This document shows, piece after piece, positions 47,062 through 56,163 of a DNA stretch of 64,000 nucleotides. Position numbers and translations under genes: made by a program. The stretch covers positions 1,798,001 to 1,862,000 of the forward strand of contig CP040556.1 of NCBI GenBank assembly GCA_013378335.1, written 5' to 3'. Numbering within the stretch: the first letter of the stretch is position 1; every line of letters starts with the position of its first letter. Source of the stretch: Streptococcus sanguinis (lineage in GTDB: Bacteria; Bacillota; Bacilli; Lactobacillales; Streptococcaceae). The notes under the pieces were generated by a model. That model was not told the origin of the DNA. It saw nothing but the letters and a program-made list of their open reading frames with translations, and did no database searches.

Positions 47062-47118
47062 TTAGAAGATAACCTCAAACAGAGATTCTAGAATTTCAAA
47101 AATATAATCATTTACCAT
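47062..47118 (-). CDS. Small ORF, 18 residues, hydrophobic/acidic
   Basis: MVNDYIFEILESLFEVIF, a short amphipathic helix, with an excellent ribosome site (TGGAGGTGACTT). It overlaps the preceding small ORF by 11 bp, so both are read from the CiaR-box promoter at 47291-47334. Not a known peptide. It could be a membrane-active peptide or a translated leader. Confidence 0.45.
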   Translation of the reverse strand: MVNDYIFEILESLFEVIF

Positions 47119-47185
47119 AAGTCACCTCCATTTTCTGAGCTGGCTTAAATGTCTTGGGATAGTGGACTTTGATTGCAACTTTCAT
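47108..47185 (-). CDS. Small ORF, 25 residues, basic
   Basis: MKVAIKVHYPKTFKPAQKME followed by VTYGK; strongly basic and hydrophilic. Ribosome site GCGAGGTAAAAGCT. It is followed by an overlapping acidic hydrophobic peptide, so the pair looks like a two-peptide operon. No homologue is recognised. Confidence 0.45.
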   Translation of the reverse strand: MKVAIKVHYPKTFKPAQKMEVTYGK

Positions 47186-47290
47186 AGCTTTTACCTCGCT
47201 TATCATTCATTCTTTAAGAGCAAAAACGAAACTCTTGGGGCGTTTGACCTCAAGTTTGGCAGTTAATCTTTTTGTTCTTACTTGGATATA

Positions 47291-47334
47291 AGGATACAGC
47301 CCTAAACTTAAGAATCTCTTATAGATTTCTTAGG
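47291..47334 (-). promoter_or_regulatory. CiaR-box promoter of the two-peptide transcript
   Basis: On the minus strand CCTAAG, TATAAG and CTTAAG repeat every 11 bp; the last lies 10 bp before a -10 (TATCCT). This is the geometry of CiaR boxes, TTTAAG-N5-TTTAAG. Confidence 0.65.
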
Positions 47335-47411
47335 GAAAGCTTATAGTCAAAGAAGTCCGACAGCAATCCTTATCTACTATTTGAAATGAACAAGTATTTT
47401 CAATTAAATAC

Positions 47412-47437
47412 AAAAAAACTTCACCGATCGAGTGAAG
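47412..47437 (-). terminator. Terminator of the candidate small RNA
   Basis: On the minus strand CTTCACTCGATCGGTGAAG is a near-perfect stem, followed by TTTTTTT. Confidence 0.85.
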
Positions 47438-47593
47438 CTTGTGATTTGTTAGGAAATTTATGATGAAAAAATTCTAAATTATTCTTATTCTTTGAGTGGC
47501 TCATACCTCGTAGGTCTTCTAGTCTTCAAGCTTTGGTTACGGGATTTTAAGGGATGTTTATATTGTCATTGGTCCTACCTCTTTCTTTGATTT
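47412..47593 (-). ncRNA. Candidate CiaR-controlled small RNA
   Basis: A ~180-base transcript is predicted between the CiaR-box promoter at 47600-47643 and the strong terminator. It lies immediately downstream of recG. It contains C-rich unpaired segments (CATCCCTTAAAATCCC). Open frames inside are very short and poorly supported. It resembles csRNAs, CiaR-driven small RNAs, but is somewhat longer than those I recall. Confidence 0.5.
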
Positions 47594-47599
47594 GACAAT

Positions 47600-47643
47600 A
47601 GTATAATCCCTCAACCTTAAAGCCTACTTATAAATAACTTGCA
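47600..47643 (-). promoter_or_regulatory. CiaR-box promoter of the candidate small RNA
   Basis: On the minus strand TGCAAG, TATAAG and TTTAAG repeat every 11 bp; the last lies 10 bp before TATACT. It starts 22 bp after the recG stop. Confidence 0.7.
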
Positions 47644-47665
47644 GGAAACTTAATCCAAAGAACTC

Positions 47666-49680
47666 TTAATCTAGGTAATCTCGCTTGTCCAAATGAAGAG
47701 CAATCAAGCGCCAACTAGGATCTGTCCGCCAGTTCGGATCAGCTGTAATCTGGCTGGCAACCTTTCTGGCTTCTTCTAAAATCGGATAATCTTCTACGAT
47801 GTCTGCCACTTGAAACTCAGGAATACCAGACTGCCGAGTGCCAAAGATTTCTCCAGAGCCTCGCATTTTCAGATCCTCCTCAGCCAGCAGGAAACCATCG
47901 GTCGTCTCAGTCATGATTTTCATGCGGCGCTTGCCCGACTCCGTCTTAGGATTGGCAACAAGGACGGCATAAGACTGCTTGTTCCCTCGGCCGACACGAC
48001 CTCTCAGCTGATGAAGCTGGCTGAGTCCAAAGCGGTCCGCATCCATGATGATCATCACCGTAGCATTGGGGACGTTGACTCCGACCTCAATGACCGTGGT
48101 AGAGACCAGAATATCAGTCCGTCCTTCCTTGAAGTCCTGCATAATCGCCTCTTTTTCCTCGCTCTTCATCTTGCCATGAAGCAGAACCACTTGGGCCTGA
48201 CGACCAAAATAGGCTGTCAGTTCTTCTTCTAAGGCAATGGCATTCTTAAGATCCAACGCCTCAGATTCCTCAATCAAGGGAGAAATAAAGTAGACCTGAG
48301 CGCCCTTGTGGAGCTCTTTTTTCAGCCAGTCGAGGACGACTTCCAACTGCTCATGCTTGACCCAGCGAGTGATGATAGGTTTGCGTCCCGCCGGCATCTG
48401 GTCAATAATGGACACATCCATATCACCAAAAGCTGTAATAGCAAGGGTTCTGGGAATAGGCGTCGCCGTCATCATGAGAACATCAGGATTGTCTCCCTTT
48501 TCCCGTAAAATCCGGCGTTGCTCCACCCCAAAGCGATGCTGCTCGTCAATGATGACCAAGCCCAATGCATGGTAACGGACTCCTTCCTGAATCAAGGCAT
48601 GGGTTCCGACAATCATGTCCACCTGACCCTTTTCAATCACTGCCAAGGTTTCCCGGCGTTCAGCTGCTTTCATTCCCCAGTAAGTAGGGCTAGCTTCAAT
48701 TCTGGAAATAGCTGAGCTAGGCTGTCAAAATGCTGCTCAGCCAAAATTTCTGTTGGAACCATCAGAGCTGATTGAAAGCCTGCTGTATAAACAGCATACA
48801 TAGCCAGACCAGCGACCACTGTCTTTCCGCTTCCCACATCGCCCTGCAGCAGGCGATTCATGTGCCCAGGCGACCGCAAATCCTGCAAAATCTCTGTCAG
48901 ACTGCGCTCCTGAGCCGAAGTCAGCTCAAAAGGTAAGCTCTTCTTTTTCACGGCCACAGCACCCGACTGCCAATCAATCTTCAATCCATTGCTGACAGCC
49001 TTGGTTTCTCTCTTCAAGACCTGCAGCTGCATCTGGAAATAAAAAAGTTCTTCAAATTTAACCCGCCGAAGAGCCTGCTTGTAATCCGCAAAGTCCTTTG
49101 GAAAATGCATGGCCCGCACAGCCTCCACTCTGCTCACTAGCTGGTAGCGTTCCAACAGAGACTGGGGTAGATTTTCCTCTAAGAGCAAGTCCAATCCTTG
49201 GTCAAAGGCAGTCTTAATCAGCTTGACCAAACTGGCCTGACTAATTCCCTGAGCCAGCCGATAGACAGGCTGCAAGTCGTCCTCTACCTGAGCCAGCAGT
49301 TTCATTCCAGTCAGACTGGCCTTGGCTTTGTCCCACTTTCCAAAGACGGCTATATTAGCCCCCACTTCAATCTTGTCCGCTAGATAAGGCCGGTTAAAGA
49401 AATTAACTGCCAGAGCGACTTCCCCTTGCTTGATGGTGAAGCGCAGGCGATTGCGTTTGTAGCCATAATACTGGACATTGGCTGGGGTCACGACCTGACC
49501 AGAAATAACTGCCTTTTCTCCATCCTCCAAGTCCAAGACATTCTTGCTCTTAAAATCCTCATAACGAAAAGGAAAATAAAGCAGTAAATCCTGCAAGGTC
49601 TCTAGACCTAGCTTGGTAAATTTTTCTGCTGATTTCGGTCCCACACCAGGCAGAACCGTCAAAGGTTGGTGTAAATTCAT
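47666..49680 (-). CDS. recG: ATP-dependent DNA helicase RecG, one-base frameshift
   Basis: RecG remodels stalled replication forks. Two frames together encode an intact ~671-residue protein: wedge domain at the N-terminus ([20 protein letters not shown]), walker [21 protein letters not shown] box, [11 protein letters not shown] and [17 protein letters not shown]. Reading breaks at 48675-48678 in GGGG after LALLTG; adding one G restores [14 protein letters not shown]. Length plus one base is 2016. It is almost certainly functional in the cell. It lies upstream of the small-transcript region; alr is upstream. Confidence 0.93.
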
Positions 49681-49784
49681 AATTCCTCCTTCAGTTCTGA
49701 TACTGCTGCGGTGCTAATATAGCAGATAGGGGGCCAAGCTAGAACATTATCAAATACTTCAAGCTGTGCCCTGCATTAGTCTTC

Positions 49785-50891
49785 TTAGTCTTTATAGACC
49801 CTCGGTACACGGTCGCTAATCAAACAAACCACCTCATAGTTAATGGTGCCACGCTTTTCTGCCACATCTGTCGCCGTAATGGTCTCTGCTCCGCTATTTC
49901 CAATCAACACAACCGGCGTGCCAAGGGGATAAGCCTGAGGCAGGCGCACTGTAATCTGGTCCATGGAAACGCGGCCAACAAGCGGGCAACGCTGACCATC
50001 AATCAAGACATCAAAGCCCTGCATATCCCGTGTCCAGCCATCCGCATAGCCCAAAGGAATGGTACCAATCCACTCTTGAGACTCGCTGGTGTAGGTGGCT
50101 CCATAGCCAATATCTGCTCCAGCCTCAACTTCCTTGATATGTACCAATTCTGAGACCAGAGATAAGGCCGGCTTGAATTCATAAGGAAGTTCTAAAACAG
50201 TTCCGCTAGGGTTGAGACCATAGATGATGTCACCTAGCCGGACGGCATTTAGAACGGTCTCGCTGTGCCAGAGAGAGGTGGCGGAATTACTAGCGTGAAC
50301 GAGAGGAGGCACACTGTCCAGCTCAGATAAGATCTGATGAAAACGAGTCAGCTGGGCTTCAAACTTATGGGGCTCCGCTTCATCTGCTGTTGCAAAGTGG
50401 GTAAAAATTCCCTCCGCGACAGCCCCAGCAGCCTGCAAGCGATGGATTGCCTCCTGAGATTCCTGACTATCTCGAAAACCAATCCGCCCCATACCAGAGT
50501 CAATCTTGATATGAAAATTCAATCCTGTTAAGTCTTTTTCCGCAGCTAAAGCTAAATCCAACCACTCCAGACTGGCTACGGTCAGAGACACCTTTCCCTT
50601 TCTAGCCAGCGGAAGCGCAGCCGGATCTGATACTCCTAACACCAGAATTTTTTTGCTAATGCCAGCTGAGCGAAGCTCCAAGGCTTCATCAATATTAGAC
50701 ACACAAAATCCATCTACGAGTGGCTCAATGTGCTTAGAAACCTCAATAGATCCGTGACCATAAGCATTGGCCTTGACGACAGCCCACTTCTCTGTCGTCT
50801 GAGGCAGATGGGCACTCAGTTGTCTAATATTAAAAGCAATGGCAGCTAAATCAATCACTGCCTTGCTGGGTCTATGCAGACTAGCTTTCAT
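49785..50891 (-). CDS. alr: Alanine racemase
   Basis: About 368 residues. The PLP lysine is in [13 protein letters not shown] and the second catalytic Tyr lies in [12 protein letters not shown]; a late MDQITVRLP is also typical. It makes D-alanine for peptidoglycan. The second ATG of a close pair is favoured because it is 6 bp from GGAGG. The gene overlaps the acpS stop by 11 bp, so translation is coupled. Confidence 0.94.
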   Translation of the reverse strand: MKASLHRPSKAVIDLAAIAFNIRQLSAHLPQTTEKWAVVKANAYGHGSIEVSKHIEPLVDGFCVSNIDEALELRSAGISKKILVLGVSDPAALPLARKGKVSLTVASLEWLDLALAAEKDLTGLNFHIKIDSGMGRIGFRDSQESQEAIHRLQAAGAVAEGIFTHFATADEAEPHKFEAQLTRFHQILSELDSVPPLVHASNSATSLWHSETVLNAVRLGDIIYGLNPSGTVLELPYEFKPALSLVSELVHIKEVEAGADIGYGATYTSESQEWIGTIPLGYADGWTRDMQGFDVLIDGQRCPLVGRVSMDQITVRLPQAYPLGTPVVLIGNSGAETITATDVAEKRGTINYEVVCLISDRVPRVYKD

Positions 50892-51243
50892 CATTTTCCT
50901 CCAAAATTACGCTGGCTGTAACTAAGCCAGCAGCGTGGCTGAGCGAAATCCAAACCTTCCCAGTAAAAGGTGACCGGCTGAAATAAGGCGCTCCCTGGCG
51001 ATCATTTAAAATCTCCAAGTCCTGAAACCTGAGTTTACCGATACCGGTTCCCCAAGCTTTAGAAAAAGCCTCCTTGGCAGCCCAACGGCCAGCCAGAAAT
51101 TCGATTTTCCGCTTGCCGGATAACTCCTCAAAACGAGAAAGCTCCGCCTCGGTCAGCACCTTCTTTGCAAAGTGGGCATTTTTCAGATAGGCTCGCTCAA
51201 TGGCAGTCAACTCTTCTATGTCAATTCCGTGTCCTTTTATCAT
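50881..51243 (-). CDS. acpS: Holo-[acyl-carrier-protein] synthase
   Basis: A 120-residue 4'-phosphopantetheinyl transferase with [38 protein letters not shown] and a late [14 protein letters not shown]. It activates acyl carrier protein for fatty-acid synthesis. It sits between the DAHP synthase genes and alr, the standard streptococcal order. Confidence 0.95.
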   Translation of the reverse strand: MIKGHGIDIEELTAIERAYLKNAHFAKKVLTEAELSRFEELSGKRKIEFLAGRWAAKEAFSKAWGTGIGKLRFQDLEILNDRQGAPYFSRSPFTGKVWISLSHAAGLVTASVILEENDES

Positions 51244-51350
51244 ATCATTCTCTGGAAAGGCGACAAAACTCAGCTGGGCCGCCAGCTGAGTTCATCTTCA
51301 CCCGACAGTTAGTCCTCTTTACAGGTCAAGACTGTCCCTTTCAATTTTCC

Positions 51351-52382
51351 TTATTTATCTAAAGTGTTGTAAATTTCTTCAATGAGCTGAACAGTATTGT
51401 CCCAGCCCAGGCAAGGGTCGGTGATGGATTTACCAAAGACTTCCGGCTCATTTTGCCGACCGTCTTCCAGATAAGACTCAATCATAAAACCACGAACCGA
51501 TCTCTTAATCTTTTCGTTCCAATCCCGATTAAGCAAGGTCTGACGCACAATCCTAATCTGTTCCAGATACTGCTTGCCTGAGTTATCGTGATTGGTATCA
51601 ATGACGATGAAAGGATTCTCCAAGCCCATCTTTTCATAGTAGGAAATGGCATCCAGCATATTCTCATAGTAGAAATTTGGAATATTTTTACCATATTCAT
51701 TGGTAGCCCCACGCAGAATAACGTGAGCCAAAGAATTCCCAGAGGTTTCTACTTCCTGACCATGAAAAAGGAAAGTCTGCTTATTTTGTGCCGCATAGAC
51801 AGCGTTAAACATAACACCCAGATTGCCAGAAGTTGGATTTTTCATGCCGACCGGAGCGTCAATACCTGACGCCACAAAACGGTGCTCCTGATCTTCAACT
51901 GAGCGGGCACCCACAGCATGATAGCTAACCAAGTCATCTACCAGCACAAGATTGGACGGATAGAGCATCTCATCAGCCGTCGTCAGACCAGTCTCTGTAA
52001 TGACGCGGTAGTGCAGCTGACGAACTGCCTGCAAACCATTGATAAGGCTAGGTGCTTTAGAAGTATCCGGCTGGTGAACTAAGCCCTTATAGCCATCCCC
52101 ATTGGTCCGCGGCTTAGCAGTATAGACCCGCATTACGATAAAAATCTTATCCGCGACCTTCTTCTGCAGCTCTGACAAACGGCGGGCATACTCCAGCACA
52201 GCCTCTTCATTGTCCGATGAACAAGGGCCAATCACCAAGAGAATACGCTCGTCTTCACCACTGAGAATCTCAGCTAGTTCTTGGTCTCGCTTGTTTTTAT
52301 GAGCCAAGGCCTGACCAGTCAATCTGGTTCTGGACTTAATCTGCTCAATGTCAATCTTCTGACCTTTTTCTATAAATGCCAT
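51351..52382 (-). CDS. 3-deoxy-7-phosphoheptulonate synthase, copy 2
   Basis: A 343-residue class I DAHP synthase, first step of the shikimate pathway. Key features are LLVIGPCSSDNEEAVLEYAR, VMRVYTAKPRTNGDGYKGL, GARSVEDQEHRFVASG and the metal-binding VIDTNHDNSGKQY. It is a paralogue of the gene 1 bp upstream. Two copies could carry different feedback control, for example by phenylalanine and tyrosine, but this cannot be read from sequence here. Confidence 0.93.
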   Translation of the reverse strand: MAFIEKGQKIDIEQIKSRTRLTGQALAHKNKRDQELAEILSGEDERILLVIGPCSSDNEEAVLEYARRLSELQKKVADKIFIVMRVYTAKPRTNGDGYKGLVHQPDTSKAPSLINGLQAVRQLHYRVITETGLTTADEMLYPSNLVLVDDLVSYHAVGARSVEDQEHRFVASGIDAPVGMKNPTSGNLGVMFNAVYAAQNKQTFLFHGQEVETSGNSLAHVILRGATNEYGKNIPNFYYENMLDAISYYEKMGLENPFIVIDTNHDNSGKQYLEQIRIVRQTLLNRDWNEKIKRSVRGFMIESYLEDGRQNEPEVFGKSITDPCLGWDNTVQLIEEIYNTLDK

Positions 52383-52383
52383 A

Positions 52384-53415
52384 CTATTTTCCTAATGTAT
52401 CATAAATTTCACGAACCAGCTGTTCTGTATTGGCCCAGCCCAGACAAGGATCAGTAATGGACTTGCCAAAGACTTCTGGTTCGTCCTGACGACCGTCTTC
52501 CAGATAAGACTCAATCATAAAGCCACGTACTGTAGCCTTAATCTTTTCATTCCAGTCCCGGTTAATCAGAGTCTGGCGAACGATACGAACCTGCTCCAGA
52601 TACTGCTTACCAGAGTTATCATGATTGGTGTCAATGATGATAAAGGGATTTTCTAAGCCCATTTTTTCATACTGGGCAATGGTGTCCAGCAGGTTATCAT
52701 AATAGTAATTGGGAATATTCTTACCGTACTCATTCAGAGCACCGCGCAAAATGGCATGCGCCAAGGGATTGCCAGATGTTTCGACTTCCTTACCTGAAAA
52801 GAGGAAACTCTGCTTGTTCTGAGCTGCATAGATGCCGTTAAACATGACATTGAGATTGCCAGAGGTTGGATTCTTCAAGCCCGTTGGCAGGTCTGCTCCA
52901 CTGGCAACAAAGCGGTGCTGCTGGTCTTCGACTGAGCGAGCTCCGACAGCCATGTAAGAAATCAAATCATCTACCAGAGGCAGATTTTCTGGATAGAGCA
53001 TCTCATCAGCCGTCGTCATGCCTGTCTCGGAAATAACCCGATAGTGCAGATTGCGGACTGCCTTGATGCCGTTAATCAGACTTGGAGCGGCCGTCGCATT
53101 AGGCTGGTGAATAAGCCCTTTGTAGCCATCTCCGTTCGTCCGAGGCTTGGCAGTATAAACACGCATGACCATGAAAATACGGTCTTTTACTTCTTCTTGG
53201 AGAGCAGATAGACGCTTGGCATACTCCAGCACCGCTTCTTCATTATCTGAAGAGCAGGGACCAATGACCAAGAGAATGCGGTCATCCTGACCACGCAGAA
53301 TTGCTTCTAACTCTCGGTCACGCTTTTCCTTGCGAGCGAGCATGTCGCCTTCTAGCTTAGCAAGTTGGCGAACTTCTGCCACATCAATGGGTTGACTGGT
53401 TGCTTTAAAGGTCAT
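52384..53415 (-). CDS. 3-deoxy-7-phosphoheptulonate synthase, copy 1
   Basis: A 343-residue paralogue of the neighbouring enzyme, similar over the full length with the same active-site segments (FMVMRVYTAKPRTNGDGYKG, TSGNLNVMFNGIYAAQNKQS). It lies 20 bp downstream of secA. Tandem DAHP synthases of equal length are typical of oral streptococci. Confidence 0.93.
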   Translation of the reverse strand: MTFKATSQPIDVAEVRQLAKLEGDMLARKEKRDRELEAILRGQDDRILLVIGPCSSDNEEAVLEYAKRLSALQEEVKDRIFMVMRVYTAKPRTNGDGYKGLIHQPNATAAPSLINGIKAVRNLHYRVISETGMTTADEMLYPENLPLVDDLISYMAVGARSVEDQQHRFVASGADLPTGLKNPTSGNLNVMFNGIYAAQNKQSFLFSGKEVETSGNPLAHAILRGALNEYGKNIPNYYYDNLLDTIAQYEKMGLENPFIIIDTNHDNSGKQYLEQVRIVRQTLINRDWNEKIKATVRGFMIESYLEDGRQDEPEVFGKSITDPCLGWANTEQLVREIYDTLGK

Positions 53416-53435
53416 CTATTCTCCTTCTTTTATGC

Positions 53436-55954
53436 TTACTTTCTACGGCCGTGACAGTTCTTGAACTTCTTGCCAGAGCCACATGGACAAGGGTCGTTTC
53501 TCTTTACGTTAGACAGGTCTGCATTCTCAGGCATATTTGGCGCCTTAGCAGAGATATTGCGGGTAGCAGTCGTACTGATAGCACGCTCTGTCCGCGGACG
53601 CTCTTGCTCATGAATCTGCGCTTTCATCATCAGACGAGTCACATCAAACTCGATGGAGCCAATCATGTCATTGAACATACGGAAACTCTCTGCTTGGTAT
53701 TCGACAACTGGGTTATTTTGTGCATAACCACGCAGTCCAACAGCATTGCGCAGCTGGTCAAGGGCATCAATATGATCAGTCCACTTGCTGTCCACTACGC
53801 GCAGAATCAAGACCTTCTGGAATTCACGCACTGCTTCTTCATCTCGCAGCTTAGCAATTTGACTGTCGTAGACTTCCAACGCACGTTCAAACAGATAATC
53901 TTTGATTTCTTGGTCAGACTTGCCTTCCAAATCGCTATCTGAAATAGAATCTTCTGAAACCAAGTTATACTTAGCAAAGTTTAAAATCGCTTCAATCTTA
54001 TCATCCTGATCAGAGTGGCTGCTGCCATCAACGATACGGTTGATAGTCCGCTTAATCATAGCCTGGATTTCGGGACTGAGGTCACGGTCAGCAGTAATGA
54101 CATCGTGGCGCTCGGCATAGATAATTTCCCGTTGCTCACGCATCACATCGTCATACTGCAAGACTTGTTTCCGCGTATCGTAGTTATTTCCTTCGACACG
54201 CTTCTGAGCTGCCTCTACCTGACGGGTCAGCATGCCAGATTTGATAACAGAATCTTCGTCACTAAGGTTCATTCGATCCAAGAGAGCTTTAATGCGCTCT
54301 GACCCAAAGCGGCGCATAAGCTCATCTTCCAGTGAGAGGTAGAACTGTGACTCACCTGGATCACCCTGACGGCCTGAACGTCCGCGCAGCTGATTGTCAA
54401 TCCGGCGGCTTTCATGGCGCTCTGTACCGATCACGCAGAGACCGCCCAGTTCGCGAACACCTTCACCCAACTTGATATCGGTTCCCCGTCCGGCCATATT
54501 GGTCGCAATAGTAACTGCCCCACGTTGACCAGCGTTCATGATAATTTGTGCCTCTTTATAGTGGTTTTTCGCATTAAGAACTTCGTGAGGAACCCCAGCT
54601 TCTACCAATTTCTTAGAAATATAATCACTGGTTTCAACCGCAACGGTACCGACCAGAACTGGCTGGCCTTTTTCATGACGCTCTTTAACATCCTGAACAA
54701 CTGCCTTGAACTTAGAATCAATACTTGGGTAGAGCAGGTCAGAATGGTCAATACGTGCTACCGGACGGTTGGTTGGAATCGGAATAACACGAATGTTGTA
54801 TGTTTCGCGGAACTCTTCTTCCTCCGTCTTAGCTGTACCTGTCATACCGGACAGCTTCTTATACATACGGAAGAGGTTCTGATAAGTAATAGAAGCAGAA
54901 GTCTTTGTTTCTTCCTGAATCGGCACGCCTTCTTTGGCTTCAATCGCTTGGTGGAGACCGTCAGAGTAACGGCGGCCTTCCATAGTCCGACCAGTAAACT
55001 GATCAACAATCAGAATTTCCTGATCTTCACTGACCACATAGTCAATGTCAAGGAGCATGATGTAGTTAGCTCGCAGAGCATTGTCGATAAAGTGAGTCAG
55101 AGCAACATTTTCAATATCGTAGAGATTGTCCAGCTTGAAGTAGCTTTCTGCCTTGTCAATCCCTGAGTCAGACAGACCAATCGTCTTAGACTGAACATCA
55201 ATGATGTAGTCGTCCTTATCCAGAGATTTGACATAGTGGTCAGCCATATGATAAAGCTGGTTGGTATCTGAAGAAACTGGTCCAGATACAATCAATGGTG
55301 TCCGAGCTTCGTCAATCAGGATTGAGTCCACCTCATCGACCAAGGCATAGTTGAGTGGACGCTGCACCATGTTTTCAGCGCGGACTACCATGTTATCACG
55401 CAGGTAGTCAAAGCCGATCTCAGCATTGGTTGAATAGGTAATGTCGCAAGCGTATGCTTCTTTCTTCTCAGATGGAGACTTAGCGGCCAGATTGATACCG
55501 ACAGAAAGGCCCAGCCAAGAGTAAAGTTCACCCATTTCGGTCGCGTCACGCTCAGTCAGGTATTCATTGACTGTGACAACGTGCACACCTTTGCCTGCAA
55601 GGGCATTTAAGTAAACTGGCATCGTCGCAGTCAAGGTTTTTCCTTCACCGGTACGCATCTCTGGAACGTCACCATGATGGAGAACAATTCCCCCATAACC
55701 TGAACCTTATAAGGGAAAAGGCCCAACACTCGCTTAGCTCCTTCACGGACAACCGCAAAAGCTTCAAATAAGAGCTGATCTAAAGTTTCGCCATCAGCAT
55801 AGCGTTTCTTGAATTCTTCTGTTTTTGCCTGAAGTTCTTCATCAGACAAAGCTGCCATTTCGTCTTCATAAGCCAAGACCTTGTCAGCCATTTTTTCTAA
55901 TTTTCTTAATTCACCTTTATCATTTTCAATGATAGTCTTTAAAATATTTGCCAT
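53436..55954 (-). CDS. secA: Preprotein translocase ATPase SecA, one-base frameshift
   Basis: SecA drives protein export through SecYEG. The N-terminus ([20 protein letters not shown]) and the rest ([20 protein letters not shown], helicase motifs, and a C-terminal zinc-binding tail [14 protein letters not shown]) are complete but in two frames. Reading breaks at 55690-55694 in GGGGG after VQVMG; one more G restores [17 protein letters not shown]. The repaired length is 839 residues. SecA is essential, so this is very likely a sequencing error. Confidence 0.95.
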
Positions 55955-56163
55955 TTTTTTCCTTACTATATAATAATCTTTCCGATTTTTAGAATGTTCT
56001 TTTCATTATAGCATGTTTTCCTATATCTTTCAAGAATGAAAAAAGCAAAAAAGCTCTATCAGACTGTGCTTACAGAACTGGAAGATAGCAAGATATCTAA
56101 GCTAAAAAAGAAAAGGCAGAGGTCTTGCTCTGTCCTTTCAAATACGAATGTTACAAGGATAAA

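Noticed and set aside
47430..47510. A 26-codon ORF (MSHSKNKNNLEF...) inside the candidate small RNA
   Set aside because: The GAGG is adjacent to the ATG with no spacing, and the frame ends inside the terminator stem; I prefer a non-coding reading.
53450..55170. Plus-strand open frames opposite secA
   Set aside because: Shadow frames of a long conserved gene; no supporting signals.
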